Origin: Pelovirga terrestris
Lineage (GTDB): Bacteria > Desulfobacterota > Desulfuromonadia > Desulfuromonadales > Geopsychrobacteraceae
Assembly: GCF_014773365.1 (NCBI RefSeq)
Contig: NZ_JACWUN010000005.1
Coordinates: 1-64,000, forward strand
DNA length: 64,000 nt
Direction: 5' to 3'
Part shown: piece by piece, positions 33,156 to 42,177 of the stretch
How positions within the stretch are numbered: position 1 is the first letter of the stretch
Layout: every line of letters starts with the position of its first letter
The notes under the pieces: model-generated
What the model was told of the DNA's origin: nothing
What the model saw: only the letters and a program-made list of their open reading frames with translations
Database searches by the model: none
Program-made: the position numbers and the translations under genes

Positions 33156-35702
33156 ATGAGATTGACACGTCGAAGCTTCATCCAAGCTTCCGCTGCCACC
33201 GGAGGTGCTTTACTGGCCGGTTGCACCGCCGTAAAACCTGCCACCAATGCTATGTCCAATACAGCCGCAACGACAAAGCCCAGGGGCGAGGATGCCGGCA
33301 AATGGATTGCTAACACCTGTCAGGGCTGCACCACCTGGTGTCCCATTGAGATCTTTGTTCAGAACGGCCGAGCCGTAAAGGTCCGCGGTAACCAGCTTTC
33401 CAAAGCCAACAGTGGCTATGTCTGCCCGCGCGGTCATCTTATTTTGCAGCAGATCTATGATCCGGACCGTATCAAAACCCCGATGAAGCGCACCAATCCG
33501 CAAAAAGGGCGCGGCATCGATCCCAAGTTCGTTCCCATTTCATGGGATGAGGCAATGGATACATTTGCCGACAAGATCATGGAACTGCGCAAAAACAACG
33601 AAACCAACAAGTTTTTACTGATGCGCGGTCGCTATTCCGATCACAACTCCATTTTCTACGGTGACCTGCCCAAGATGATCGGCTCCCCGAACAATATCTC
33701 CCACAGCTCCATCTGCGCTGAAGTTGAAAAAATGGGGCGGATGCTGGAAGGCTACTGGGGGTATGCTGATTACGATCTCGACAACATGAAGTATCTGATT
33801 GTCTGGGCCTGTGACCCCATGTCTTCCAACCGTCAGATCCCCAACGCCATCCGTAAGATAAACAAGGTCATGGAAAACGGCAAGGTTGCTGTTATTGACC
33901 CGCGCATGAATAACACCGCCGCCAAAGCGCATGAATGGATGCCGGTCAAACCTTCAACGGATGGCGCTGTCGCCTCCGCCCTGGCGCATTATATTCTGGT
34001 CAATGGTATGTGGAGCAAGGAGTTCGTCGGTGACTTCAAGGACGGCAAAAACCGCTTTGTCAAGGGTGCAACCATCAGTGAAGACGACTTCGATGAGAAA
34101 TTGACCCACGGTCTGGTCAAGTGGTGGAATCTGGCGCTGAAAGATTCGGATCCGGCATGGGCCGCCAAAGAAGCTGGCGTGGATCAGGCACAGATTGAGC
34201 GCATCGCCAAAGAATTTGCTCAGGCTGCTCCCCAGTGCGCCGTCTGGTTTGGCCCGAATATGCAGCCCCGCGGCACCTATGCCGCAATGACCATGCACGC
34301 CCTCAACGGCCTGGTTGGTGCTACCGATAGCGAAGGGGGACTCTGCACCGGCATGGGCGCTCCCTCCAGCAGCTATCCGAAGTACAACGATTTTCAGGAT
34401 CCCGTTGCTGCCGCAGGTGCGAAAAACAAGAAAATCGATCAACGTGGCACCCTGACCTTCCCGGCTATGGCCAGCCACAAACCCGGCTCCGGTGTTGTTC
34501 TCAATAACGTTGCCAACGCCATCCTGGCCGAAGACCCCTACGATATCAAGGTCGCCCTGTCCTATTTCCAGAATGTCAACTTCTCCGGCACCGAGGGCGC
34601 TCGTTGGGACAAGGCGATGACCAAGGTTCCCTTCTTTATTCACTGCGTCCCGATGTTCTCTGAGATGACCTATTTTGCTGACATCGTACTCCCCTCCGCT
34701 CTGCACCATTCTGAAGACTGGACCGTAGTACGCAGCAAAGCCAACCTTCACGGTCACATCTCCATCCAGCAACCGGTCATCGATCGGATGTTTGATGTCA
34801 AAGGCATCGAAACAGAAGTCACCTGGCTGCTGGCGGAGAAACTCAACGACAAGGGCTTCCCCAACATGCTCCAGTGGGTGAAATCCTATAAGGATCCGGA
34901 AACAGGCAAGGAACCGACAAATAGCATGGAGTTTGCCATCTATGCCACCAAGATCCGCAGTCAAAAAGCCTGGGATCCGGCCGAGAACAAGGACTACAAG
35001 GGTGACCGCCCCAACGGCTGGGAAGATTTCCGCGCCAAGGGCGTGGTCAACTCGCCTAAATTCATCTTCCGCAAGAAATGGGCAGATGGTTTCAAAACTG
35101 AGACCAAGAAGTTTGAATTCTATAGCGAAACCCTGAAGAAGGGTCTGACCGCTCACGCTGAAAAACACAAGGTCAGCATCGACAAGGTCATGGAAGTCAC
35201 CAACTATGAAGCTCGCGGCGAGTTGGCTTTTGTCCCCCATTATGAGTCGCCCAAGCGCAACGGTAGCAGGAGTGACTATCCATTCGACCTGATCGACATG
35301 AAGTCGCGCTTCAACCGTGAAGGTCGCAGTGCCAACAACACCTGGTATCATAGCTTCAAGCAGTGCGATCCGGGAGATGTCAATGAGCAGGATGTCATCC
35401 AGCTCAACCCGACTGACGCCGCCAGACTTGGCATCAAGGATGGTGATATGGTCAAGGTAACCTCAATAGTGGGCAGCCTGAAGGTCAAAGCCCGCCTGTG
35501 GGAGGGTGTCCGCCCCGGCGTCGTCGCCAAGTGCTATGGTCAGGGTCACCACGCCATGGGTCGCGTCGCTGCCAAGGATTTTGCCAAGGCCATTCCTCGC
35601 GGAGCGAACTTCAATGAGATCATGCCCGATGACTACGATCGTTTGAGCGGTTCTACCGCCCGTAACGGCGGTCACACTGGCCTTAAGATTGAAAAAGCCT
35701 GA
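33156..35702 (+). CDS. arrA: respiratory arsenate reductase catalytic subunit ArrA-like
   Basis: An 848-residue molybdopterin enzyme of the DMSO-reductase family. The Tat signal (TRRSFIQ, residues 4-10) is followed by a lipobox-like LAGC (20-23). The [4Fe-4S] site is C55-x2-C58-x3-C62-x27-C90. RGRY (157-160) is the motif reported for ArrA, whereas ArxA has GRGWG. NISHSSICAEVEK (180-192) places His183, Ser184, Cys187 (expected Mo ligand) and Lys192 at the spacing seen in Shewanella ArrA. Length is close to known ArrA. It would reduce arsenate to arsenite at the periplasmic face. A Tat-exported reductase for another oxyanion (tetrathionate, polysulfide) remains possible. AAGGAGG precedes the ATG; arrB follows after 38 bases. 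Confidence 0.78.
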   Translation: MRLTRRSFIQASAATGGALLAGCTAVKPATNAMSNTAATTKPRGEDAGKWIANTCQGCTTWCPIEIFVQNGRAVKVRGNQLSKANSGYVCPRGHLILQQIYDPDRIKTPMKRTNPQKGRGIDPKFVPISWDEAMDTFADKIMELRKNNETNKFLLMRGRYSDHNSIFYGDLPKMIGSPNNISHSSICAEVEKMGRMLEGYWGYADYDLDNMKYLIVWACDPMSSNRQIPNAIRKINKVMENGKVAVIDPRMNNTAAKAHEWMPVKPSTDGAVASALAHYILVNGMWSKEFVGDFKDGKNRFVKGATISEDDFDEKLTHGLVKWWNLALKDSDPAWAAKEAGVDQAQIERIAKEFAQAAPQCAVWFGPNMQPRGTYAAMTMHALNGLVGATDSEGGLCTGMGAPSSSYPKYNDFQDPVAAAGAKNKKIDQRGTLTFPAMASHKPGSGVVLNNVANAILAEDPYDIKVALSYFQNVNFSGTEGARWDKAMTKVPFFIHCVPMFSEMTYFADIVLPSALHHSEDWTVVRSKANLHGHISIQQPVIDRMFDVKGIETEVTWLLAEKLNDKGFPNMLQWVKSYKDPETGKEPTNSMEFAIYATKIRSQKAWDPAENKDYKGDRPNGWEDFRAKGVVNSPKFIFRKKWADGFKTETKKFEFYSETLKKGLTAHAEKHKVSIDKVMEVTNYEARGELAFVPHYESPKRNGSRSDYPFDLIDMKSRFNREGRSANNTWYHSFKQCDPGDVNEQDVIQLNPTDAARLGIKDGDMVKVTSIVGSLKVKARLWEGVRPGVVAKCYGQGHHAMGRVAAKDFAKAIPRGANFNEIMPDDYDRLSGSTARNGGHTGLKIEKA

Positions 35703-35740
35703 TCTGACGATACCCTTATACTTAAATAGGAGATAAATAG

Positions 35741-36529
35741 ATGGCAAGATACGGAATGGTTATTGACCTGCACAAGTGCACCGGCTGCGGCGCCTGTGGC
35801 CTCGGGTGCAAAACCGAAAACAATACGGACGACCGTGCCGACGGTCAGACTCATAACTGGGCGGATTACAAGTCTGTCGTATCCGGCAAATTCCCCAACG
35901 TCAAGTTCGAAATGTTGCCGGTTCTCTGTAACCACTGCACCGATGCACCCTGCGTTAGCGCCTGTCCCGTTACACCCAAGGCGATGTTCAAGTCAGAGAA
36001 TGGCGTTACTCTGCACAACGAAGAGCGCTGCATTGGCTGTCGTGCCTGCCAGTTTGCCTGCCCCTACAGCCAGGGCGACATCGAAGAAGGCACCAACGAT
36101 TACAGCGTTATCAGCTTCAATGATTTCGGTAAAACCATCCACGCGGCTTATCAAGATAAGACCGAAATCATCAAGGGCTGCACCACTTCCGGTGCGGAAA
36201 TCGCAAAAAAAGCAGGGTTCACACCACCGCATGCCACGAATTACGGCCATCCTGACTATAAAAATATCAGAACTGCTGGCGTGGTGGAAAAATGTATCCT
36301 CTGCGACCATCGCATTGAAAACGGGATGAAGCCCTACTGTACCGATGTCTGTCCATCCAGTGCCCGCGTTGCCGGAGACCTTGATGACCCTAACAGCGAT
36401 GCCGCTAAGCTGCTCAAGCAGTACGGTGGACGGCGCCTGAAAAACAACAAGGGTGAGTTTTTGGCTGCCAATGAAAAGGGTGTTAGCCCCAATGTTTACT
36501 ATGTCCGCAATTATTCAATGCGTAAATAG
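35741..36529 (+). CDS. arrB: ArrB-like four-cluster ferredoxin subunit
   Basis: A 262-residue iron-sulfur protein without its own signal, presumably exported with ArrA. Cysteine groups HKCTGCGACGLGC, CNHCTDAPCVSACP, ERCIGCRACQFACP and EKCILCDHRI ... CTDVCP provide four clusters, as in DmsB, PsrB and ArrB. It carries electrons to ArrA. It is longer than typical ArrB (about 234), with extra sequence after the third cysteine group (SQGDIEEGTNDYSV onwards) and a C-terminal tail. No NrfD-type membrane subunit (ArrC) follows. AGGAG precedes the ATG. A stem-loop separates it from the chaperone gene. Confidence 0.85.
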   Translation: MARYGMVIDLHKCTGCGACGLGCKTENNTDDRADGQTHNWADYKSVVSGKFPNVKFEMLPVLCNHCTDAPCVSACPVTPKAMFKSENGVTLHNEERCIGCRACQFACPYSQGDIEEGTNDYSVISFNDFGKTIHAAYQDKTEIIKGCTTSGAEIAKKAGFTPPHATNYGHPDYKNIRTAGVVEKCILCDHRIENGMKPYCTDVCPSSARVAGDLDDPNSDAAKLLKQYGGRRLKNNKGEFLAANEKGVSPNVYYVRNYSMRK

Positions 36530-36548
36530 TAAGCTTTTCGATTAAATG

Positions 36549-36584
36549 TGCCGCAGACGAATCCCTTCGCCTGCGGCATTTTTT
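36549..36584 (+). terminator. terminator between arrB and the chaperone gene
   Basis: TGCCGCAG pairs with CTGCGGCA, with an inner CGAA/TTCG stem, followed by six Ts. It ends 38 bases before the chaperone start codon, so it may limit expression of the downstream cofactor genes relative to arrAB. Confidence 0.85.
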
Positions 36585-36622
36585 CCCAGTTAATTTTACC
36601 ACTTCTATTTTGGGAGACATTT

Positions 36623-37255
36623 GTGACCGCTACTGCCCTCGTGGATAAAATCGCTGCTACGGCTGACGCATTTCGACTGCTCTCTGCCTGTTATTATGAG
36701 CCGGACAAAAACATGCTGCTCGAAGAAGGACTATTTGCCCAATTGCGTGAAGCCCTTGAGTTATGTCATCCCGACTCGGCCAGCTTAGCCGATGCCATGG
36801 CAACAAGCTTGCGGGATGCGCCGCAACAAGATCTGCTGATCGATTATGCCAAGCTCTTTGTCGGCCCCGACGTACTGCTGGCACACCCTTACGGTTCGGT
36901 TTATCTGGATGGGCCAAAAGTTTTGATGGGTGATTCCACGATGGACGTCATTGCCCGTTATCAAGACGCTGACTTTGCAGTCAGCCCCGAGCTCAAAGAG
37001 GTACCAGATCACATTGCTATCGAACTGGAATTTCTCTATCTGCTCTGCTTCAACGCAGCCCTGGCGCAAACTGAAGAACGCACTGACGATCAACAGCATT
37101 GGAATCAGCACCGCCAACAATTTATTGCTGACCATCTGGGTCGCTGGATTGATGAATTCTGTGGTAGACTGAGCAACAACACGCAATGCGATTATTACCG
37201 CCACCTTGCCGATCTGACCCAGCGCTTTATCAACGCTCAGAAAGCAACGGCTTAG
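36623..37255 (+). CDS. TorD/DmsD-family molybdoenzyme chaperone
   Basis: A 210-residue all-helical chaperone of the TorD family. The AFRLLSACYYEPDK start, the DYAKLFVGPDVLLAHPYGSVYLD segment and the EVPDHIAIELEFLYLL motif (E-x-P-D-H-I) are the signature. Such proteins bind the Tat signal of a partner apo-enzyme until its cofactor is inserted. The partner here should be the ArrA-like protein. The GTG start at 36623 has GGGAG eight bases upstream; the longer frame back to 36548 runs through the terminator and is not credible. It corresponds to ArrD of other arr loci. Confidence 0.86.
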   Translation: MTATALVDKIAATADAFRLLSACYYEPDKNMLLEEGLFAQLREALELCHPDSASLADAMATSLRDAPQQDLLIDYAKLFVGPDVLLAHPYGSVYLDGPKVLMGDSTMDVIARYQDADFAVSPELKEVPDHIAIELEFLYLLCFNAALAQTEERTDDQQHWNQHRQQFIADHLGRWIDEFCGRLSNNTQCDYYRHLADLTQRFINAQKATA

Positions 37256-37264
37256 GTTGCTGAC

Positions 37265-38203
37265 ATGATGCTGCAAAGCACTGCCTTTAAGCTCCTCCTA
37301 CCCCAGGACGCACTGCTCATCGAGCGTGGCCGCTGTTTACGCCATCGTCTGTCTTCTTCCAGCTGTCGCAACTGCTTTACGACCTGCGCAACGGGTGCCT
37401 TAACCTGGACGGAAACCGGACTTGACTGGGATAAGGAAAAGTGCACCGGTTGTATGCTCTGTGCTGCCGATTGCCCCACAGATGCTCTGACCAGTAATCA
37501 GCTAACCGTAGGCGATCTGCTCCAGCGCCTTGACGAAGTTGACACTCCTTTGCTGGCCTGTTCATTTGAACCGCAGACTCAAGGTCATGCGCGCGTACCC
37601 TGCCTGGGATTGCTCGCCGATCCGCAGCTGTTGCTGGTACTGCAACTGGCGCTGGGCAAGGAACTGCGCCTCAATGCGTCTGCCTGTGCCACCTGCGAAA
37701 ACTGTCGCATGTTGCCCGAACTGCATCAATCAGCGCAACAGGTTGCTGAACTGGCACAGGGGTTGCCCGGCGCAGTTAAGGTGATAGAGTCAGCACCACA
37801 GCTCGATTACCGCGAAAAAAGTTGTTCACGCCGGGAGTTTTTTAACTTTCTCAATCGGCGTTCACGCCAGACTGGTATGTCACTGGTCACCCGTCTGCAT
37901 CTCGACACAACGTCAGGCAGCTACGGCAAAAAAAACATTCCCAAGACCCGTCAACTCCTGCTGCAACTCGGCAAGGCCTCTTCCGCCATCCGGGAAATGA
38001 TCGACTCGAAGATCCTGCGAGAGCTGACTTTTGTCGCCGATTGCCGGGGCTGCACCGCCTGCGTCGGCATTTGTCCGACCGGCGCACTGGCGTCCCCGGA
38101 TATTTGTGGCAACCAGCCGCAAGTCAATAAAGACCGTTGTATTGCCTGCAATCTTTGTGTAGAATTTTGTCGTCAGTCGGCAATCACTGTCACCACTCCT
38201 TAG
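37265..38203 (+). CDS. multi-cluster 4Fe-4S protein
   Basis: A 312-residue cysteine-rich protein with no signal peptide or membrane segment. An N-terminal pair of clusters uses C24/C34/C37/C41 and C60-x2-C63-x2-C66-x3-C70 (KCTGCMLCAADCP). A central SACATCENCRM motif resembles the CxxC sites of electron-transfer adaptors. A C-terminal two-cluster ferredoxin has DCRGCTACVGICP and DRCIACNLCVEFC. The middle region (about 95-210) is not recognised. It lies between the chaperone and mobA in the arr island and may pass electrons to, or help assemble, the reductase. It is cytoplasmic by sequence, which argues against a direct role in the exported enzyme. Related genes occur near other respiratory molybdoenzymes. 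Confidence 0.7.
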   Translation: MMLQSTAFKLLLPQDALLIERGRCLRHRLSSSSCRNCFTTCATGALTWTETGLDWDKEKCTGCMLCAADCPTDALTSNQLTVGDLLQRLDEVDTPLLACSFEPQTQGHARVPCLGLLADPQLLLVLQLALGKELRLNASACATCENCRMLPELHQSAQQVAELAQGLPGAVKVIESAPQLDYREKSCSRREFFNFLNRRSRQTGMSLVTRLHLDTTSGSYGKKNIPKTRQLLLQLGKASSAIREMIDSKILRELTFVADCRGCTACVGICPTGALASPDICGNQPQVNKDRCIACNLCVEFCRQSAITVTTP

Positions 38204-38226
38204 GGGTGTTTTTTTGGACAAGCGTT

Positions 38227-38835
38227 ATGCAGATTTCGCACAACCAACAATTTACTGACCATAACGATATCACCGGCGTCATTCTTGCCGGTGGCCGCAG
38301 CCGGCGCATGGGGCGCGACAAAGCGACCTTGACGGTTGATGGGCGCACCTTGTTTGAACGCGCGCATGATGCCTTTGATGGGGTTTTTGCACAGATATTG
38401 ATTGCCGGCGAGCGTCCCGACCTCGCCTCCGCGGCCGTGCCATACTTTGCTGACGAGTTTCCCGGCAGCGCCCTGGGCGGCATTCATGGTGGTCTGCGGG
38501 CCGCACAAACGCCCTGGATCTTTGTCACCCCTTGTGACCTGGCTGCACCCGATCCGAACCTGATCCGTCACCTGCTCCCCTATCGCCACAGCTACGAGGC
38601 CGTAGTACCTCGTACGCCGGCAGGTTTTGAGCCGGTGTTTGCCCTCTATCACAAAAACTGCCTGCCGGTGATGGAACAAATGCTGCGTGCGGGCAATTAT
38701 CGGATCTACGAATTTTATGATCACATCCGCACCCGCTTTGTGGAGAGCGATGAACTGCCGACCGGCTGGCAAACGGCCCTGGTCAATCTGAATTCACCGG
38801 TCGATCTTGAACAACTCAACCAGGAGGCATCATGA
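38227..38835 (+). CDS. mobA: molybdenum cofactor guanylyltransferase
   Basis: A 202-residue MobA that attaches GMP to molybdopterin to form the MGD cofactor required by DMSO-reductase-family enzymes such as ArrA. The nucleotide-binding signature is GVILAGGRSRRMGRDKATL, followed by TPWIFVTPCDLAAPD with the catalytic Asp. ATG 38227 is used; upstream frame residues overlap the preceding gene. Its stop overlaps the mobB start by four bases (ATGA). Confidence 0.93.
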   Translation: MQISHNQQFTDHNDITGVILAGGRSRRMGRDKATLTVDGRTLFERAHDAFDGVFAQILIAGERPDLASAAVPYFADEFPGSALGGIHGGLRAAQTPWIFVTPCDLAAPDPNLIRHLLPYRHSYEAVVPRTPAGFEPVFALYHKNCLPVMEQMLRAGNYRIYEFYDHIRTRFVESDELPTGWQTALVNLNSPVDLEQLNQEAS

Positions 38836-39338
38836 CGCCGCCCATTGTGTCGATTGTTGCCAAAAGTGGTACCGGCAAAACCACCCTGCTGGAAAAACTG
38901 ATTAGCGAGATGAAAAGGCGTGGATTTCGGGTAGGCGCGATCAAACATGACGCCCACAGTTTCAGTATTGATCATGAAGGAAAGGATTCCTGGCGTCTGA
39001 CCCAGGCCGGGGCTGACACCATGCTGATCACCTCACCGGCCAAGATTGCCATGGTCAGGCAGAATGGCGACAGTGAGCCGGTCCTTGATGAGACCGTCGC
39101 CACCTACTGCCGGGATGTCGATATTGTTCTGACCGAAGGATTCAAACGCAGCAGCATGCCGAAAATCGAAGTTCATCGACGTGAGCGCAGCGCCACCCTG
39201 CTGTGTCGCGGTGAACGACATGATCCGACCCTGTTTGCCGTGGCATCCGATGAACCCCTTAAGCTCGATGTGCCGGTGTTTGATATCAATGATGCCGCCG
39301 GTCTGTGTGACCTGATCGATAAGAGGTTTCTGTCGTGA
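38832..39338 (+). CDS. mobB: molybdopterin-guanine dinucleotide biosynthesis adaptor MobB
   Basis: A 168-residue P-loop GTPase that assists MobA. Walker A is VAKSGTGKTTLLEK; AIKHDAHSFSIDHEGKDSWR and IVLTEGFKRSSMPKIEV are the typical MobB stretches. It is translationally coupled to mobA upstream and to the ModE-like gene downstream by four-base overlaps, so the three are made together. Confidence 0.93.
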   Translation: MTPPIVSIVAKSGTGKTTLLEKLISEMKRRGFRVGAIKHDAHSFSIDHEGKDSWRLTQAGADTMLITSPAKIAMVRQNGDSEPVLDETVATYCRDVDIVLTEGFKRSSMPKIEVHRRERSATLLCRGERHDPTLFAVASDEPLKLDVPVFDINDAAGLCDLIDKRFLS

Positions 39339-39673
39339 ATGACCTGCGCATCCGCAGCAAGATCTGGCTGGAAGTAAACGGCCAGCCGTTTCTCGGTGGC
39401 GGTCGCTTGCGCCTGCTCCGCGCCATTGCCGCTACCGGCTCGATCAATGCCGCTTCCCAGCAACTCGGCATCTCCTACCGCAAGGCCTGGAGCCAGCTGC
39501 AGGAGATGGAAAAACACGGCATCCCCCTGGTTGAGCGTGAAAGGGGGGGGAGTGGCGGTGGTCGTTCTGTCATTACCCCACAAGCCCGGGAACTGCTCAA
39601 AAACTTTGATGAAGTTCAGGAGGGACTGCATCAGATGATTGACGACAAGTTTGACCAGGTTTTTAATTCCTGA
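39335..39673 (+). CDS. ModE-type winged-helix DNA-binding protein without ligand domain
   Basis: A 112-residue protein matching only the N-terminal DNA-binding half of ModE (GGRLRLLRAIAATGSINAAS, then the recognition helix YRKAWSQLQEME and the wing PLVERERGGSGGGRS). The two MOP molybdate-binding domains of full ModE are absent, so it cannot sense molybdate by the usual route. It may regulate molybdenum or arr genes with another signal or partner. GTG start, overlapping the mobB stop by four bases. A seven-G run lies in the wing coding region. Confidence 0.82.
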   Translation: MNDLRIRSKIWLEVNGQPFLGGGRLRLLRAIAATGSINAASQQLGISYRKAWSQLQEMEKHGIPLVERERGGSGGGRSVITPQARELLKNFDEVQEGLHQMIDDKFDQVFNS

Positions 39674-39768
39674 TGGCGTCGCAACAGTTTGAATTTCTTA
39701 AAGAAGATAAACCTGTACAGACTGATACTCCCGATCGTCTGGAGCAGCGTTCAACAAGGAGAACAACG

Positions 39769-40989
39769 GTGATAGATTACCAGCAAGCCATCGATTGTAT
39801 TTTTCAAACCATCAAGCCATTAGCTGCGGTGCGCGTTCCCCTTGCTGAAGGCGTTGACAGGGTGTTAGCGGAGGATGTTTTTTCGCTGTTGGAGCTCCCT
39901 CCCGCCGACAATTCCGCCATGGACGGTTACGCTTTTGACCACGCCGGGCTCGCTGATGGGTTTCTGACCACGATCGGTTTTATACCGGCCGGCGACACTT
40001 TTTCGGCAACCGTTAAGCGCGGCGAAGCGGTACGGATCATGACCGGGGCACCCCTGCCTAAAGGGGTTGATACGGTCGTGCCGATTGAAGACATTGAATC
40101 CCTCAGTGACAACCGCATCCGCCTGCGCAAGCGACTTGAGCACGGTGCCAATGTTCGCGTCCGTGGTGAAGAACTCAAGGCCGGTGAAAAAATTCTTTGC
40201 CGGGGGCAGCACCTCGACCCGGCAGCGATCGGCATGCTGGCCTCAGCTGGGATTACTGAAGTCTGCGTTTACCCGGCCCCGCGGGTGGCAATTCTTTCCA
40301 CCGGAGATGAGCTGGTCGAACTGGGGGAGACGCCTGACAGCGGAAAAATCATCAACTCCAATGCCCACTTGCTCGCTGCCTGTTTGCGTCAGGATGGATT
40401 CATCCCGATCCTACTTGGTATCGCCAGGGATCAACCGGGCGAACTTGAAGCCTTTCTGCGCAAAGGGCTGGATGCTGACATGCTGATCACCACCGGCGGT
40501 GTTTCTGTGGGGGATCGTGATCTGGTGCAGCCAACCCTGATGAAAATCGGGTTTAAAAAACTCTTCTGGCAGGTGGCGACCAAACCGGGGAAACCAACCC
40601 TGTTCGGCACGATTGACGGGCAGCCGGTGTTTGGTTTGCCCGGCAATCCAGCGGCATCTGCTGCGACCTACCAACTGTACGCCCGTCCTGCTTTGCGGAT
40701 GCTTGCCGGGCACTCCCACCCTTTTGCACCGACCCTCAGGGTCACATTGGCCACACCGCTCAAAGCCGGAGGAAAACGGTTACATTTTCTCTGGGGCAAT
40801 CTGATCATTGTTAATGGCGTATTGCAATTTGATCCATCCCAGCGCCAGGGGTCAGGGCAGAACCGGAGCGCGGTCGGTGCTCAGGCCTTGTTTCCTCTCC
40901 CGATTGACTCCCCCGCACTGGCCGCGGGAGACAGCATCGATGTCATCATGTTACACCTGCCTTTTGGGCAGAACCCTTCTCACAATTAA
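39769..40989 (+). CDS. moeA: molybdopterin molybdenumtransferase MoeA
   Basis: A 406-residue MoeA that inserts molybdate into adenylylated molybdopterin. Visible motifs are [53 protein letters not shown] and GLPGNPAAS, plus a C-terminal MoeA domain IV. I prefer the GTG at 39769 because AAGGAG lies eight bases upstream and the protein then starts like its relatives. An in-frame ATG at 39673 overlaps the previous stop and would add 32 unrelated residues without a ribosome binding site. Confidence 0.93.
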   Translation: MIDYQQAIDCIFQTIKPLAAVRVPLAEGVDRVLAEDVFSLLELPPADNSAMDGYAFDHAGLADGFLTTIGFIPAGDTFSATVKRGEAVRIMTGAPLPKGVDTVVPIEDIESLSDNRIRLRKRLEHGANVRVRGEELKAGEKILCRGQHLDPAAIGMLASAGITEVCVYPAPRVAILSTGDELVELGETPDSGKIINSNAHLLAACLRQDGFIPILLGIARDQPGELEAFLRKGLDADMLITTGGVSVGDRDLVQPTLMKIGFKKLFWQVATKPGKPTLFGTIDGQPVFGLPGNPAASAATYQLYARPALRMLAGHSHPFAPTLRVTLATPLKAGGKRLHFLWGNLIIVNGVLQFDPSQRQGSGQNRSAVGAQALFPLPIDSPALAAGDSIDVIMLHLPFGQNPSHN

Positions 40990-41003
40990 TTAAAGGAGCA
41001 CGT

Positions 41004-41213
41004 ATGTTTGGTCTGGGCACACAGGAACTGCTGATTATTCTGGTACTGGTCATGGTTATTTTTGGGGCCGGTAAACTTCCCCAGGTAGGAAGCGCCCTGG
41101 GTAAAGGCATTCGCAACTTCAAAAAAGGAGTGACAGAAATCGAGGATCTCGATGTTGCCAACCTCGATGAAAAGAAAAAAACTGAATCAGAATCAGAACG
41201 CCATGCAGGATAG
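41004..41213 (+). CDS. tatA: Sec-independent protein translocase subunit TatA
   Basis: A 69-residue TatA/E protein. An N-terminal membrane helix ([20 protein letters not shown]) is followed by the FG hinge region and amphipathic helix ([12 protein letters not shown]) and a charged tail. TatA forms the export pore for folded proteins. Its place inside the molybdenum-cofactor cluster suggests dedicated supply for exporting the Tat-signalled ArrA. No tatB or tatC is nearby. AAAGGAG precedes the ATG; the end overlaps the moaA start by 11 bases. Confidence 0.94.
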   Translation: MFGLGTQELLIILVLVMVIFGAGKLPQVGSALGKGIRNFKKGVTEIEDLDVANLDEKKKTESESERHAG

Positions 41214-42174
41214 CTTCGGCCGCACCATCAATTATCTGCGGCTGTCGATTACCGACCGCTGCAACTTGCGTTGCCTTTATTGTATGCCGGCGACCGGGAT
41301 CACATCACAGCACCACGACAACATCCTGCGTTATGACGAAATGCTCCGGATTGTCGCCGCTGCCACCACCCTGGGCATTCGCAAGGTCCGTATCACCGGT
41401 GGGGAACCGCTGGTACGCAAAGGGGTTATCGGCTTTTTGGAGCAGCTGGCGGCCCTTGAGGGAATCGAGGAAATCGCCCTGACGACCAATGGCATCCTGC
41501 TGGCAGACTACGCCGAGGAATTATACGCTGCCGGCGTCAAACGCCTCAATATCAGTCTCGACTCGCTGAAGCCTGACACCTTCAGCGACATTACCCGTGG
41601 CGGCGATCTTGGTCGGGTTTTGGCCGGCATCGGCAAGGCCGAACAGGTCGGCATGAAAATCAAGCTCAACCTGGTCGCCATGCGCGGCGTCAACGACCAT
41701 GAGCTGCTCGATTTTGCCGCACTGTCAATCGACAAACCCTGGTCAGTTCGCTTTATCGAATATATGCCGACGATCCGTGAACAACAATGGCAGCACCGGA
41801 TTATCAGCGGCGCGGATATCCTGGCGTTGCTGAACCAGCATTATCAACTGAATCCCCTCACAGCGGATCGTTTCTGTGGTCCGGCACGCCCTTATCGGAT
41901 TGCCGGAGCTGCCGGCACCCTTGGGATTATCACCCCCATGAGCGAACATTTTTGCGGTTCCTGCAATCGAATCCGGGTGACGTCCATGGGTCAGGCAAAA
42001 AGCTGTCTGATGTCAAATGACGCTGTCGATCTGCGACCCCTGCTGGGCGTCCGTCAGCAGAGCAAGTTGATCGACGCTTTGAAAATGGTCATCTGCGGCA
42101 AACCGGAACACCATTGTCTGGGCTCCGATCCCGATTCGACCACCCCGTTTTCCATGGCCAGCATAGGAGGATAG
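41203..42174 (+). CDS. moaA: GTP 3',8-cyclase MoaA
   Basis: A 323-residue radical-SAM enzyme for the first step of molybdenum-cofactor synthesis. The radical-SAM cluster motif is [12 protein letters not shown] (C-x3-C-x2-C). The C-terminal cluster is CGSCNRIRV with a third Cys in KSCLMS. The C-terminal Gly-Gly (SIGG) needed for activity is present. ATG 41203 lies inside the end of tatA; no separate ribosome binding site is obvious, so coupling is likely. moaC, moaD and moaE are not in this window. Confidence 0.95.
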   Translation: MQDSFGRTINYLRLSITDRCNLRCLYCMPATGITSQHHDNILRYDEMLRIVAAATTLGIRKVRITGGEPLVRKGVIGFLEQLAALEGIEEIALTTNGILLADYAEELYAAGVKRLNISLDSLKPDTFSDITRGGDLGRVLAGIGKAEQVGMKIKLNLVAMRGVNDHELLDFAALSIDKPWSVRFIEYMPTIREQQWQHRIISGADILALLNQHYQLNPLTADRFCGPARPYRIAGAAGTLGIITPMSEHFCGSCNRIRVTSMGQAKSCLMSNDAVDLRPLLGVRQQSKLIDALKMVICGKPEHHCLGSDPDSTTPFSMASIGG

Positions 42175-42177
42175 TTC

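Noticed and set aside
33954-35351. Long open frame (465 codons) antisense to arrA
   Set aside because: It lies wholly inside arrA, which has complete family motifs; the antisense frame is a by-product of GC-rich codon use and shows no family features.
33156-35702. Calling the catalytic subunit ArxA (arsenite oxidase)
   Set aside because: The RGRY motif and the His/Ser/Cys/Lys spacing fit ArrA; the ArxA GRGWG motif is absent.
39673-39768. Longer moeA start at 39673
   Set aside because: It would add 32 residues not seen in the family and lacks a ribosome binding site, while GTG 39769 has a strong AAGGAG.
40990-41203. Molybdenum-cofactor riboswitch before tatA or moaA
   Set aside because: moaA overlaps tatA and the gap before tatA is only 14 bases, so there is no room for a structured leader.
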